The notes beneath the pieces are model-generated. The model saw only the letters and a program-made list of their open reading frames with translations. It was not told the origin of the DNA and made no database searches. Shown here piece by piece: positions 7,852 to 15,884 of a DNA stretch of 64,000 bases (its first letter is position 1; each line of letters begins with the position of its first letter). The translations under genes were made by a program, and so were the position numbers. The stretch is taken from assembly GCF_042665545.1 (NCBI RefSeq), contig NZ_JBHTCM010000010.1, forward strand, positions 434,001 to 498,000, written 5' to 3'. This DNA comes from Rhodocista pekingensis. GTDB taxonomy: Bacteria; Pseudomonadota; Alphaproteobacteria; Azospirillales; Azospirillaceae.

Positions 7852-9480
7852 ATGGACAAGTACGACACGGATACGGCGCAAGCCGCCAAGACGACGACGG
7901 AGGTCGTGTACGACCCCGTCGGCGCGGCGGCCCTGGCCGACCCTGTGCCGGCAGGGTCCTCGGCCGGCGGCTGTGCTCCCACGCTCGACGCCGCTGGCGA
8001 CGGGCTTGGCTGCCACAACAAGATTGGGATGCGCGAGGCCGCTGCCAAGGCCGGCCTCGGCGATGTGATGCAGCGCTATGCGGAAGATTATCCGCAGGGC
8101 CCGCATGATCAGCCGCAGAGCATGTGCCCGGCCTTCGGGTCCCTGCGAGTCGGTCTGCGCATGCGCCGCACCGCGACGGTGCTGTCCGGTTCCGCCTGCT
8201 GCGTCTACGGCCTGACCTTCACGTCGCACTTCTACGGCGCCAAGCGCTCGGTGGGCTACGTGCCCTTCAGCTCCGAGACGCTGGTCACCGGCAAGCTGTT
8301 CGAGGACATCCGCGAGGCTGTCTACAAGCTGGCCGACCCGGAGAAGTATGACGCGGTCGTCATCACCAACCTCTGCGTCCCCACCGCCTCGGGTGTGCCG
8401 CTGCGGCTCCTGCCGAAGGAGATCAACGGCGTCCGCATCATCGGGATCGACGTGCCGGGCTTCGGCGTGCCGACCCATGCGGAGGCGAAGGACGTGCTGG
8501 CCGGTGCCATGCTGAACTATGCCCGGCTGGAAGCCGAGCAGGGTCCGGTGCAGGCGCCGCGTCAGGGCCGCAGCGAGCGGCCGACGGTCACCCTGGTCGG
8601 GGAGATGTTCCCCGCCGATCCGGTCGGCATCGGCATGATGCTGGAGCCGCTGGGCCTGGCCGCCGGTCCGGTCGTCCCGACCCGCGAATGGCGCGAGCTG
8701 TATGCCGCGCTGGACTGCGCGGCGGTGGCGGCGATCCATCCCTTCTACACGGCCTCCTACCGGGAGTTCGAAGCGGCCGGTCGCGCCATCGTGGGCTCCG
8801 CCCCGGTGGGCCATGACGGCACCGCTGCCTGGCTGGAGGCCATCGGCAAGGCCTGCAACGTTTCCGACGATCTGGTTGCCGCCGCGAAGAACCGGTTCCT
8901 GCCGGCGATCCGGGGTGCCCTGTCGAAGATGCCGATCAAGGGCCGCATCACGCTGTCGGGCTACGAGGGCTCGGAGCTGCTGGTCGCGCGCCTGCTGATC
9001 GAGAGCGGGGCCGAAGTGCCCTATGTCGGCACCGCCTGCCCGCGCACCCGCTGGTCCGACGCGGACCGCGAGTGGCTGGTGGAGCGCGGCGTGCATGTGC
9101 AGTACCGCGCTTCGCTGGAGCAGGACATCGCCGCCATGAAGGAGGTCCGGCCGGACCTCGCCATCGGCACCACCCCGGTGGTGCAGAAGGCGAAGGAGAT
9201 GGCGATCCCGGCCCTCTACTTCACGAACCTGATCTCTGCCCGCCCGCTGATGGGTCCGGCCGGGGCCGGTTCGCTGGCCCAGGTCATCAACGCAGCACTC
9301 GGGAACAAGGCCCGCTTCGACACGATGCGGGAGTTCTTCGAGGGTGTGGGCACCGGCTTCGCCGCCGGTGTCTGGGAGGACGTGCCGCACGACCGCCCCG
9401 AGTTCCGCAAGAAGAACCTCGCTCAGTTCGCCAAGGCGGCGAAGGAGAAGGCTTCGGTCGCGGAGGACGCGCCATGCTGA
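7852..9480 (+). CDS. bchY: Chlorophyllide a reductase subunit BchY
   Basis: A 542-residue NifD-like subunit of the chlorophyllide a reductase catalytic component, forming a heterotetramer with BchZ. The GLGCHNKIG and SMCPAFGSLR motifs and the segment SGSACCVYGLTFTSHFYG carry the conserved cysteines expected to bind the 4Fe-4S cluster. The C-terminal part contains ALYFTNLISARPLMGPAG, typical of BchY. The stop overlaps the bchZ start by 7 bases (ATGCTGA), which implies coupled translation for 1:1 stoichiometry. Confidence 0.95.
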   Translation: MDKYDTDTAQAAKTTTEVVYDPVGAAALADPVPAGSSAGGCAPTLDAAGDGLGCHNKIGMREAAAKAGLGDVMQRYAEDYPQGPHDQPQSMCPAFGSLRVGLRMRRTATVLSGSACCVYGLTFTSHFYGAKRSVGYVPFSSETLVTGKLFEDIREAVYKLADPEKYDAVVITNLCVPTASGVPLRLLPKEINGVRIIGIDVPGFGVPTHAEAKDVLAGAMLNYARLEAEQGPVQAPRQGRSERPTVTLVGEMFPADPVGIGMMLEPLGLAAGPVVPTREWRELYAALDCAAVAAIHPFYTASYREFEAAGRAIVGSAPVGHDGTAAWLEAIGKACNVSDDLVAAAKNRFLPAIRGALSKMPIKGRITLSGYEGSELLVARLLIESGAEVPYVGTACPRTRWSDADREWLVERGVHVQYRASLEQDIAAMKEVRPDLAIGTTPVVQKAKEMAIPALYFTNLISARPLMGPAGAGSLAQVINAALGNKARFDTMREFFEGVGTGFAAGVWEDVPHDRPEFRKKNLAQFAKAAKEKASVAEDAPC

Positions 9481-10931
9481 TCCAGGATCTGGACCGCGCC
9501 GGCGGCTACTGGGGCTCCGTCTACGTCTTCACGGCGATCAAGGGGCTTCAGGTCATCATCGACGGACCCGTGGGTTGCGAAAACCTGCCGGTGACCTCGG
9601 TGCTGCACTACACCGATGCCCTGCCCCCGCACGAACTGCCGATCGTCGTGACCGGTCTGGCCGAGGAGGAACTCGGCCAGCACGGGACCGAGAAGGCGAT
9701 GAAGCGGGCGCACCGGACCCTGGACCCGGCCCTGCCGAGCGTGGTCGTCACCGGTTCCATCGCCGAGATGATCGGCGGCGGCGTGACCCCGGAAGGCACC
9801 GGCATCCAGCGCTTCCTGCCGCGCACCATCGACGAGGACCAGTGGCAGAGCGCCAACCGGGCGATGTACTGGCTGTGGACGGAGTATGGCGCCAAGCGTG
9901 GCGTCATGCCGAAGCCGCGGCCGCGCAAGGAAGGCGACAAGCCGCGGGTGAACATCATCGGGCCCATCTACGGCTACTTCAACACCTGGTCGGATCTCGC
10001 CGAGATCCGCCGGCTGGTGGAGGGCATCGGGGCCGAGATCAACATGGTGTTCCCGCTGGGCACGCACCTGTCGGACGTGCCGCGGCTGGTCGATGCCGAT
10101 GTGAACATCTGCATGTACCGCGAGTTCGGCCGCCTGCTCTGCGAGGCGCTGGACAAGCCCTACCTGCAAGCGCCCATCGGGCTGCATTCGACGACGAAGT
10201 TCCTGCGCACGCTCGGCGGACTGCTGGGGCTGGACCCCGAGCCGTTCATCGAGAAGGAAAAGCACACGACCATCAAGCCGCTCTGGGATCTCTGGCGGTC
10301 GGTGACGCAGGACTTCTTCGGCACGGCGAGCTTCGGCATCGTCGCCAACGAGACGCATGCCCGCGGCATCCGGCACTTCCTTGAGGAGGAGATGGGGCTT
10401 CCCTGCACCTTCGCCTTCTCGCGGCGGCCGGGGCTGAAGCCCGACAACGACGCGGTCCGGCAGGCGATCCACGAGAAGACCCCGCTTGTGCTGTTCGGCA
10501 GCTACAATGAGCGCATGTACCTGGCGGAGATCGGCTCCCGGGCCATCTTCATCCCCGCCTCGTTCCCCGGCGCTCTGATCCGACGGCACACCGGCACGCC
10601 CTTCATGGGCTACGCCGGGGCGACCTTCCTCGTGCAGGAAGTCTGCAACGCGCTGTTCGACGCCCTTTTCCACATCCTCCCGCTGGCGACCGATCTGGAC
10701 CGGGTAGAGGCGACGCCTTCCCGTCTGCACGCGGAACTGCCGTGGGACGATGCAGCCAAGGCGGCCCTGGATGCCGCCGTGGAATCCCAACCCGTGCTCG
10801 TCCGCATCTCGGCCGCCAAGCGGCTGCGCGATGCGGCGGAGCGCGAGGCGCGCAAGGCGGGGGAGGACCGGGTCACCGCGGCCCGCTTCTCGGTCACCCG
10901 CACCCTCGTCACGGAGGGACGCGCCGCATGA
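9474..10931 (+). CDS. bchZ: Chlorophyllide a reductase subunit BchZ
   Basis: A 485-residue NifK-like partner of BchY. The N-terminal motif DRAGGYWGSVYVFTAIKG followed by DGPVGCENLPVTS is diagnostic. The SIAEMIGGGVTPEGTGI segment and the C-terminal region YAGATFLVQEVCN follow. The open frame extends upstream, but the ATG at 9474 inside the bchY end is the family start. The last bases form an ATGA overlap with a small open frame that leads into pufB. Confidence 0.95.
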   Translation: MLIQDLDRAGGYWGSVYVFTAIKGLQVIIDGPVGCENLPVTSVLHYTDALPPHELPIVVTGLAEEELGQHGTEKAMKRAHRTLDPALPSVVVTGSIAEMIGGGVTPEGTGIQRFLPRTIDEDQWQSANRAMYWLWTEYGAKRGVMPKPRPRKEGDKPRVNIIGPIYGYFNTWSDLAEIRRLVEGIGAEINMVFPLGTHLSDVPRLVDADVNICMYREFGRLLCEALDKPYLQAPIGLHSTTKFLRTLGGLLGLDPEPFIEKEKHTTIKPLWDLWRSVTQDFFGTASFGIVANETHARGIRHFLEEEMGLPCTFAFSRRPGLKPDNDAVRQAIHEKTPLVLFGSYNERMYLAEIGSRAIFIPASFPGALIRRHTGTPFMGYAGATFLVQEVCNALFDALFHILPLATDLDRVEATPSRLHAELPWDDAAKAALDAAVESQPVLVRISAAKRLRDAAEREARKAGEDRVTAARFSVTRTLVTEGRAA

Positions 10932-11125
10932 TTACGATGTCCCCTTCCCTGGATGCCGGCCGCGCGACCGCGGCTGCCCACAGGGCGCATCGCACGAGCT
11001 ACGCCTGCTGCGCATCCGCGCCGGGCGTGAAGAGAAGCCGCAGCGCTGTCTGCTGCGGTGAAGGCCACGTGGCAACGCGTGGTAGCGGCCTAACGGCCAT
11101 TTATCAGGAGGTAACCAATGCCTGA
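10928..11125 (+). CDS. Small open frame between bchZ and pufB, hypothetical
   Basis: A 65-codon frame begins with an ATGA overlap with the bchZ stop and ends 8 bases inside pufB. Its position is that of pufQ in Rhodobacter, but the sequence has no membrane segment and does not resemble PufQ. It is basic and has two Cys pairs (YACCAS, SAVCCGEG). Third-position GC is clearly higher in the first 39 codons (about 82%, my count) than in the rest. It could be a leader peptide that couples bchZ to pufB translation, or chance. Confidence 0.3.
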   Translation: MITMSPSLDAGRATAAAHRAHRTSYACCASAPGVKRSRSAVCCGEGHVATRGSGLTAIYQEVTNA

Positions 11126-11336
11126 AAATACCTCATTGTCGGGCTTGACGGAGCAGGAAGCGAAGGAGTTTCACAACCTCTTCGTCACCGGCTTCATCAT
11201 CTTCACCGTGGTCGCGATCATCGCGCACTTCCTCGTCTGGTCCTGGCGTCCTTGGATCCCGGGCCCGCAGGGGTACGCTGAGCTCGTCGATGGCGTGAAG
11301 CTCGCCCTCGGCACCGTCACGAACTTCATCGCCTAA
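11118..11336 (+). CDS. pufB: Light-harvesting 1 (B870) beta polypeptide PufB
   Basis: A 72-residue antenna polypeptide with an N-terminal polar domain (SLSGLTEQEAKEFH) and one membrane helix. The helix carries the bacteriochlorophyll-ligating His in IIAHFLVW, followed by SWRPWIPG at the periplasmic side. It pairs with PufA to form the LH1 ring around the reaction centre. A strong AGGAGGT Shine-Dalgarno precedes the ATG. The C-terminus is longer (about 20 residues after WIPGPQG) than in Rhodobacter beta chains. Confidence 0.95.
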   Translation: MPENTSLSGLTEQEAKEFHNLFVTGFIIFTVVAIIAHFLVWSWRPWIPGPQGYAELVDGVKLALGTVTNFIA

Positions 11337-11346
11337 GGAGGATACT

Positions 11347-11523
11347 ATGTGGCGGTTGTGGCTTCTTTTCGATCCGCGCAGGACTCTCGTGGCTCTGGCC
11401 ACCTTCCTGTTCGGCCTCGCGGTCCTGATTCACTTCATCCTGCTGAGCACGGACCGCTTCAACTGGCTGGAAGGCGCCAGCGCTACGCGCGCTGCCGTTG
11501 CGCAGTACTCGCCGCTGAACTGA
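11347..11523 (+). CDS. pufA: Light-harvesting 1 (B870) alpha polypeptide PufA
   Basis: A 58-residue antenna alpha chain. The N-terminus MWRLWLLFDPRRTL is typical of LH1 alpha, and the membrane helix contains VLIHFILLST with the bacteriochlorophyll-binding His, followed by DRFNWLEG. The ATG at 11347 follows AAGGAGGATACT, 10 bases after the pufB stop. The stable hairpin just after the stop probably keeps the pufBA message more abundant than pufLMC. Confidence 0.95.
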   Translation: MWRLWLLFDPRRTLVALATFLFGLAVLIHFILLSTDRFNWLEGASATRAAVAQYSPLN

Positions 11524-11552
11524 CGGCCAGTACGCCGGATATCGCCGGTGGC

Positions 11553-11576
11553 GGGCGGGAGCGGAAGCTCCCGCCC
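11553..11576 (+). promoter_or_regulatory. pufA-pufL intercistronic stabilising hairpin
   Basis: A perfect 10-bp stem (11553-11562 against 11567-11576) with a GGAA tetraloop lies in the 117-base gap between pufA and pufL. Flanking arms around 11530 and 11593 can extend it. There is no T-run. The position matches the known puf hairpins that block 3'-5' decay and raise antenna over reaction-centre expression. Confidence 0.75.
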
Positions 11577-11640
11577 CGTCCGTCGCCGGCGGTACTCTTC
11601 AACGCCTTTCCCTACGGGCCGCCTGACGGGGGATCCGACG

Positions 11641-12471
11641 ATGGCCATGCTCAGCTTCGAAAAGAAATACCGCGTCCGCGGAGGGACGCTCATCGGGGGA
11701 GATTTGTTCGACTTCTGGGTGGGGCCGTTTTACGTTGGCTTCTTCGGGGTCACGACAATCTTCTTCACCTTCCTGGGGACCGCGCTGATCATTTACGGCG
11801 CCGCTCTGGGACCGACCTGGAACATCTGGCAAATTAATATCGCGCCGCCGGATATCAAGTACGGCCTGGCGCTTGCGCCGTTGAAGGAGGGTGGGCTCTG
11901 GCAGCTCATCTCCATCTGTGCCTTGGGTGCCTTCGTCTCGTGGGCCCTGCGGCAGGTGGAAATCTCGCGCAAGCTCGGTATGGGGCTGCACGTGCCGGTG
12001 GCCTACAGCGTCGCGGTTTTCGCGTATTTCACGCTGGTCGTCATCCGTCCTGTCCTGATGGGTGCCTGGGGTCATGGTTTCCCCTACGGCATCTTCAGCC
12101 ATTTGGACTGGGTGTCGAACGTCGGTTACCAGTACCTGCACTTCCATTACAATCCGGCTCACATGATCGCGGTGTCGTTCTTCTTTGCGACGACATTCGC
12201 GCTGTCCCTGCACGGGGCGCTGGTCCTCTCCGCCGTGAACGTCGGCCCGGACGAGGACACGATCAAGACGTCCGAGCACGAGAACACCTTCTACCGAGAC
12301 ACTATCGGCTACTCCGTCGGTACGCTCGGCATCCACCGCATCGGTCTCTTCCTGGCCCTGTCGGCCGCGTTCTGGAGCGCCGTCTGCATCGTCATCAGCG
12401 GACCGTTCTGGACCCGCGGGTGGCCGGAATGGTGGAGCTGGTGGCTGAACCTGCCGATCTGGCCGAAGTGA
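11641..12471 (+). CDS. pufL: Photosynthetic reaction centre L subunit PufL
   Basis: A 276-residue five-helix membrane protein that binds the special pair, accessory pigments, QA/QB and the non-haem iron together with PufM. The start MAMLSFEKKYRVRGGTLIGG is the usual L-subunit N-terminus; an ATG two codons later is also possible. The segment HFHYNPAHMIAVSFFF holds the special-pair and accessory ligand region, and LGTLGIHRIG holds an iron-ligand His. It is followed 10 bases later by pufM. Confidence 0.96.
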   Translation: MAMLSFEKKYRVRGGTLIGGDLFDFWVGPFYVGFFGVTTIFFTFLGTALIIYGAALGPTWNIWQINIAPPDIKYGLALAPLKEGGLWQLISICALGAFVSWALRQVEISRKLGMGLHVPVAYSVAVFAYFTLVVIRPVLMGAWGHGFPYGIFSHLDWVSNVGYQYLHFHYNPAHMIAVSFFFATTFALSLHGALVLSAVNVGPDEDTIKTSEHENTFYRDTIGYSVGTLGIHRIGLFLALSAAFWSAVCIVISGPFWTRGWPEWWSWWLNLPIWPK

Positions 12472-12481
12472 GGAGGCTGTC

Positions 12482-13459
12482 ATGGCAGAATATCAGAACA
12501 TCTTCACCCAGGTTCAGGTCCATGGGCCGGCGTATGAGGGGGTTCCCCTTCCGCGCGGGTCCTGGGTCCGGACGCTGAAGCCGCGGTTCTCCTACCTGAT
12601 GGGCAAGATCGGCGACAGCCAGATCGGGCCCGTCTATATCGGTTTCCTGGGGTGGCTCTCGATCATCTTTGGCGTCGTCGCCATCGAGATCATCGGCCTG
12701 AACATGTGGGCCTCGGTCAACTGGGACCCCATCGAGTTCGTCCGCCAGCTCTTCTGGCTGGCGCTTGAGCCGCCTCCGGCCAAGTACGGCCTGACCATCC
12801 CGCCGCTCTCCGAGGGTGGCTGGTGGCTGATGGCCGGGTTCTTCCTGACCCTGTCGATCCTGCTGTGGTGGGTCCGCACCTACCGGCGCGCGCGCATGCT
12901 CGGTCTGGGCACGCACACCGCCTGGGCCTTCGCGGCGGCGATCTGGCTGTATCTGGTTCTCGGCTTCATCCGGCCGCTCCTGATGGGGAGCTGGAGCGAG
13001 GCGGTGCCCTTCGGCATCTTCCCGCACCTGGACTGGACCGCGGCCTTCTCGATCCGGTACGGCAACCTCTTCTACAACCCGTTCCACGCCCTCTCGATCG
13101 CCTTCCTCTACGGCTCGACCCTGCTGTTCGCGATGCACGGTGCCACCGTTCTCGCCACCAGCCGGTTCGGCGCCGAGCGTGAGGTCGAGCAGATCGTCGA
13201 CCGCGGCACGGCCTTTGAACGCGGCGCCCTCTTCTGGCGCTGGTGCATGGGCTTCAATGCCACGGCCGAGTCGATCCACCGCTGGGCCTGGTGGTTTGCC
13301 GTCCTCTGCCCGCTGACGGGTGGTATCGGCATCCTCCTCACCGGCACCGTGGTCGATAACTGGTATCTCTGGGCCGTGAAGCACGGCGTGGCCCCGGCCT
13401 ACCCGGCCGTGTACCCCGCGCTGACTGACCCGGCCTTGCTGCAGGGGGTCCTGCCATGA
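12482..13459 (+). CDS. pufM: Photosynthetic reaction centre M subunit PufM
   Basis: A 325-residue five-helix partner of PufL. The N-terminus MAEYQNIFTQVQVHG, the segment FYNPFHALSIAFLYGS and the iron-ligand region around ATAESIHRWAWW are typical of M subunits. Its C-terminus is slightly extended, as in species that carry a bound cytochrome subunit. The stop shares an ATGA with the pufC start, so translation is coupled. Confidence 0.96.
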   Translation: MAEYQNIFTQVQVHGPAYEGVPLPRGSWVRTLKPRFSYLMGKIGDSQIGPVYIGFLGWLSIIFGVVAIEIIGLNMWASVNWDPIEFVRQLFWLALEPPPAKYGLTIPPLSEGGWWLMAGFFLTLSILLWWVRTYRRARMLGLGTHTAWAFAAAIWLYLVLGFIRPLLMGSWSEAVPFGIFPHLDWTAAFSIRYGNLFYNPFHALSIAFLYGSTLLFAMHGATVLATSRFGAEREVEQIVDRGTAFERGALFWRWCMGFNATAESIHRWAWWFAVLCPLTGGIGILLTGTVVDNWYLWAVKHGVAPAYPAVYPALTDPALLQGVLP

Positions 13460-14544
13460 GCATGACGTTCCGCATCGCAATCGCCGTCGTAGTCGTCTAC
13501 TGCATCGGCCTGCTGTTCACCTTCGAGCGTCCGCCGGTTGACGTCGCGCAGACCGGGTATCGCGGCCTTGCCCAACAGCAGGTCACGAACCCGCGCACCG
13601 AGGCTGTCAAGGTTGCCGCCAACAAGGTTCCGGCGCCGATCGAAGCGGTCGACTCGTCGGGTCCGCTGGCCGGTGAGATCTACAAGAACGTCACCGTTCT
13701 TGGCGATCTGCCTGACGCCCAGTTCCTGCGGTTGATGTCCGCCATCACCGAGTGGGTGTCGCCCGAGCAGGGTTGCGCCTACTGCCACGTTGAAGGCGAG
13801 GATCTCGCCGCCGACACCCTCTACACGAAGGTGGTGTCCCGGCGGATGATCGAGATGACCCGCCACATCAACACCAAGTGGGAGAGCCACGTCGCTCAGA
13901 CCGGCGTGACCTGCTACACCTGCCACCGTGGCCAGCCGGTTCCCGCCGGCATCTGGTTCACGGATCCCGGCCGGAAGCACACCCCGGGTATGGCTGGCTA
14001 CACGGCCGGCCAGAACGAGGCGGCTCCCGCCGTCGGTTACGCCGCGCTGCCGGTCGATCCTTTCACCACCTTCTTCCAGGGTGGCGAGAAGAACTCGATC
14101 CGCGTGATCAGCACGGCGGCCCTGCCGACGGACAACAAGGCGGACATCAAGCAGACGGAGGCGACTTACGCCCTCATGTTCCATCTCTCGGAATCCATGG
14201 GCGTGAACTGCACCTTCTGCCACAACAGCCGCTCCTTCGCTCAGTGGGACCAGAGCCCGCCGCAGCGCGCGACGGCCTGGTACGGCATCCGACTGGTCCG
14301 TGACCTGAACGACGCCTACCTGAACCCGCTGCAGTCGACGTTCCCCAAGAACCGTCTCGGCCCCCTCGGCGATGCGCCGAAGGTCAACTGCACGACCTGC
14401 CACCAGGGTGTGAACAAGCCCCTGTACGGCAACGCCAGCCTGCTGGCTGCCCATCCGGAACTGGATCGGGAAGCTGGTGTGGTCCCGGCGAAGGCTCCGG
14501 CTCCGCAGCCGGCGCCGGCGGAACAGACCCCGCCGCAGCAGTAA
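13456..14544 (+). CDS. pufC: Tetraheme cytochrome c subunit of the reaction centre PufC
   Basis: A 362-residue periplasmic electron donor to the special pair. Four CxxCH heme sites are visible at about residues 107 (CAYCH), 153 (CYTCH), 252 (CTFCH) and 312 (CTTCH). The N-terminus has a hydrophobic segment (residues about 5-22) with a Cys at 16 but not a normal lipobox, because Tyr precedes the Cys. It therefore probably acts as an uncleaved membrane anchor. The tail is Pro/Ala-rich. A terminator follows. Confidence 0.95.
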   Translation: MSMTFRIAIAVVVVYCIGLLFTFERPPVDVAQTGYRGLAQQQVTNPRTEAVKVAANKVPAPIEAVDSSGPLAGEIYKNVTVLGDLPDAQFLRLMSAITEWVSPEQGCAYCHVEGEDLAADTLYTKVVSRRMIEMTRHINTKWESHVAQTGVTCYTCHRGQPVPAGIWFTDPGRKHTPGMAGYTAGQNEAAPAVGYAALPVDPFTTFFQGGEKNSIRVISTAALPTDNKADIKQTEATYALMFHLSESMGVNCTFCHNSRSFAQWDQSPPQRATAWYGIRLVRDLNDAYLNPLQSTFPKNRLGPLGDAPKVNCTTCHQGVNKPLYGNASLLAAHPELDREAGVVPAKAPAPQPAPAEQTPPQQ

Positions 14545-14560
14545 GCTGACCGGTACTGAG

Positions 14561-14595
14561 AAGGGCCGCCCCCGCAAGGAGGCGGCCCTTTTCTT
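14561..14595 (+). terminator. Rho-independent terminator after pufC
   Basis: A perfect 10-bp stem (14561-14570 against 14581-14590), a 10-base loop and TTCTT. It ends the crtEF-bchCXYZ-puf superoperon. Confidence 0.85.
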
Positions 14596-15137
14596 ATGTC
14601 CGCACACCCGAGGCCTGCATACCGGGCCGGCAGATCTCTCCGGCATCTGACGGCGGTGTCCGCCAGCCGTGCGGGTACGGGCGGCGCGTCTGGCCGGGGG
14701 CGGCGTCCGGCGGGCAGCTCCCCTCCCCTCCCCCCGCGGACACGCCCCCCCCGACACCGGCCACCCGGACACCGGCACCGCGGAAGAGGTGACGGCGCGC
14801 CCACGGCGTCTGCCCGGGCGTCCCGGAAAACTCCCCGACCGATCCGCTGCGACCAAGGCGACCTTGACGCCGGCGCGACAATTTGGAACGAGTCCAGGTG
14901 CCGCGGCACCGCGGCGTCTTTCCGGCGTTGTCTCCTCGGGATACAAAGCCACTCTGCCGGCGTCAGGGGGACATCGGTCCGCCAGATTCCGGGAGCAACC
15001 TGACCCTAAGCGGCCAACCCGCCGGCCCCCTTGACCGTAGGGTCGGACGCGCGAGTTCTCTGCCGTCACGACCGACGTCACGTCCCAAGGCCCCGCCCGG
15101 GGCCATCGAAGGGGCCGCACAGAAGGAGGAACTGATC
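14596..15137 (+). other. Long intergenic region before cycA
   Basis: 542 bases between the puf terminator and cycA. Open frames here are GC-driven and show no recognisable protein. I saw no good PpsR palindrome. TTGACG at about 14863 and TTGACC at about 15031 are possible -35 elements, but neither has a convincing -10. The cycA Shine-Dalgarno (AAGGAGGA) closes the region. The cycA promoter must lie here, but I cannot place it. Confidence 0.4.
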
Positions 15138-15566
15138 ATGAAAGCTTTCGTCGCCGCCGCGATTCTCGCTGGAACCGTCCTTGGCGCCGCCCCGGCGCTG
15201 GCGCAGGACGGGGACCCGGTGAAGGGCGAGGCCGTGTTCAAGAAGTGCATGGCCTGCCACCGCGTCGGCCCCGATGCCAAGAACCTGGTCGGCCCGGCCC
15301 TGACGGGTGTCATCGGCCGCCAGGCCGGCACGGCTCCCGGCTTCAACTACTCGGCCATCAATCACGCCGCCGGCGAGGCCGGGCTGCACTGGACGCCCGA
15401 GAACATCATCGCCTATCTGCCGGACCCGAACGCCTTCCTGCGGAAGTTCCTGGCCGACGCTGGCCATGCCGAACAGGCCAAGGGGTCCACGAAGATGGTC
15501 TTCAAGCTCCCGAACGAGGAGGAGCGCAAGGACGTGGTCGCCTACCTGAAGCAGTTCTCCCAGTAA
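15138..15566 (+). CDS. cycA: Cytochrome c2 CycA
   Basis: A 142-residue soluble periplasmic class I cytochrome c that carries electrons from the cytochrome bc1 complex back to the reaction centre, here via PufC. A signal peptide covers residues 1-22 with cleavage after ALA. The heme site CMACH is at 37-41 and the likely axial Met is in GSTKMVF. The ATG at 15138 follows AAGGAGGAACTGATC; the frame is open further upstream, but only this start gives a signal peptide. It sits inside the photosynthesis cluster between puf and hemA and has its own terminator. Confidence 0.93.
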   Translation: MKAFVAAAILAGTVLGAAPALAQDGDPVKGEAVFKKCMACHRVGPDAKNLVGPALTGVIGRQAGTAPGFNYSAINHAAGEAGLHWTPENIIAYLPDPNAFLRKFLADAGHAEQAKGSTKMVFKLPNEEERKDVVAYLKQFSQ

Positions 15567-15739
15567 GGCGGACTCAGGACGCGGCGGGGCGCCTGCTCCG
15601 CCGCCCGGGCCGGCCCTGGCCTGCCCGGAAGATCAGACGCAGGGGCACCCGCCCCCGTCGGAAGCCCCCCACCTCTCTCTCCGCTGCCCCCGCTGGGGGC
15701 CAGAGTCTCCCCGCCGGGGGCCTTCAGCCCCGCCCGGCG

Positions 15740-15764
15740 GGCTTCCGGATGCCCTCCGGAAGCC
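15740..15764. repeat. Inverted repeat in the cycA-hemA intergenic region
   Basis: A perfect 10-bp palindromic stem (15740-15749 against 15755-15764) with a 5-base loop lies in the 318-base non-coding gap 15567-15884. The motif GGGGGCCAGAG occurs on both sides of it (about 15695 and 15773), which makes the region look REP-like. Nothing else was seen in this gap except the terminator at 15806. Confidence 0.5.
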
Positions 15765-15805
15765 GTCTCCAAGGGGGCCAGAGAGGGGGAACCAAGGGAG
15801 CAAGA

Positions 15806-15840
15806 GAAAGGGCCCGTCGGCGATGCCGCGGGCCCTTTTT
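15806..15840. terminator. Bidirectional terminator between cycA and hemA
   Basis: A 10-bp perfect stem (15806-15815 against 15828-15837) is flanked by A-rich bases on the left and TTTTT on the right. It therefore can end the plus-strand cycA transcript and the minus-strand hemA transcript. Confidence 0.8.
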
Positions 15841-15884
15841 CCTGCCCGGCGCCACAAGGGCGCCGGGTATCCTTCCCTGACCGG

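Noticed and set aside
7060..9390. A 776-codon frame antisense to bchX and bchY
   Set aside because: Complement of conserved bch genes, with no plausible protein features.
10928..11125. pufQ between bchZ and pufB
   Set aside because: The position fits, but the encoded peptide has no hydrophobic helix and no similarity to PufQ, so I did not assign that name.
14596..15137. Open frames of 100-135 codons in the pufC-cycA gap
   Set aside because: Arg/Pro/Ser-rich translations typical of GC-driven spurious frames, with no Shine-Dalgarno or motif.
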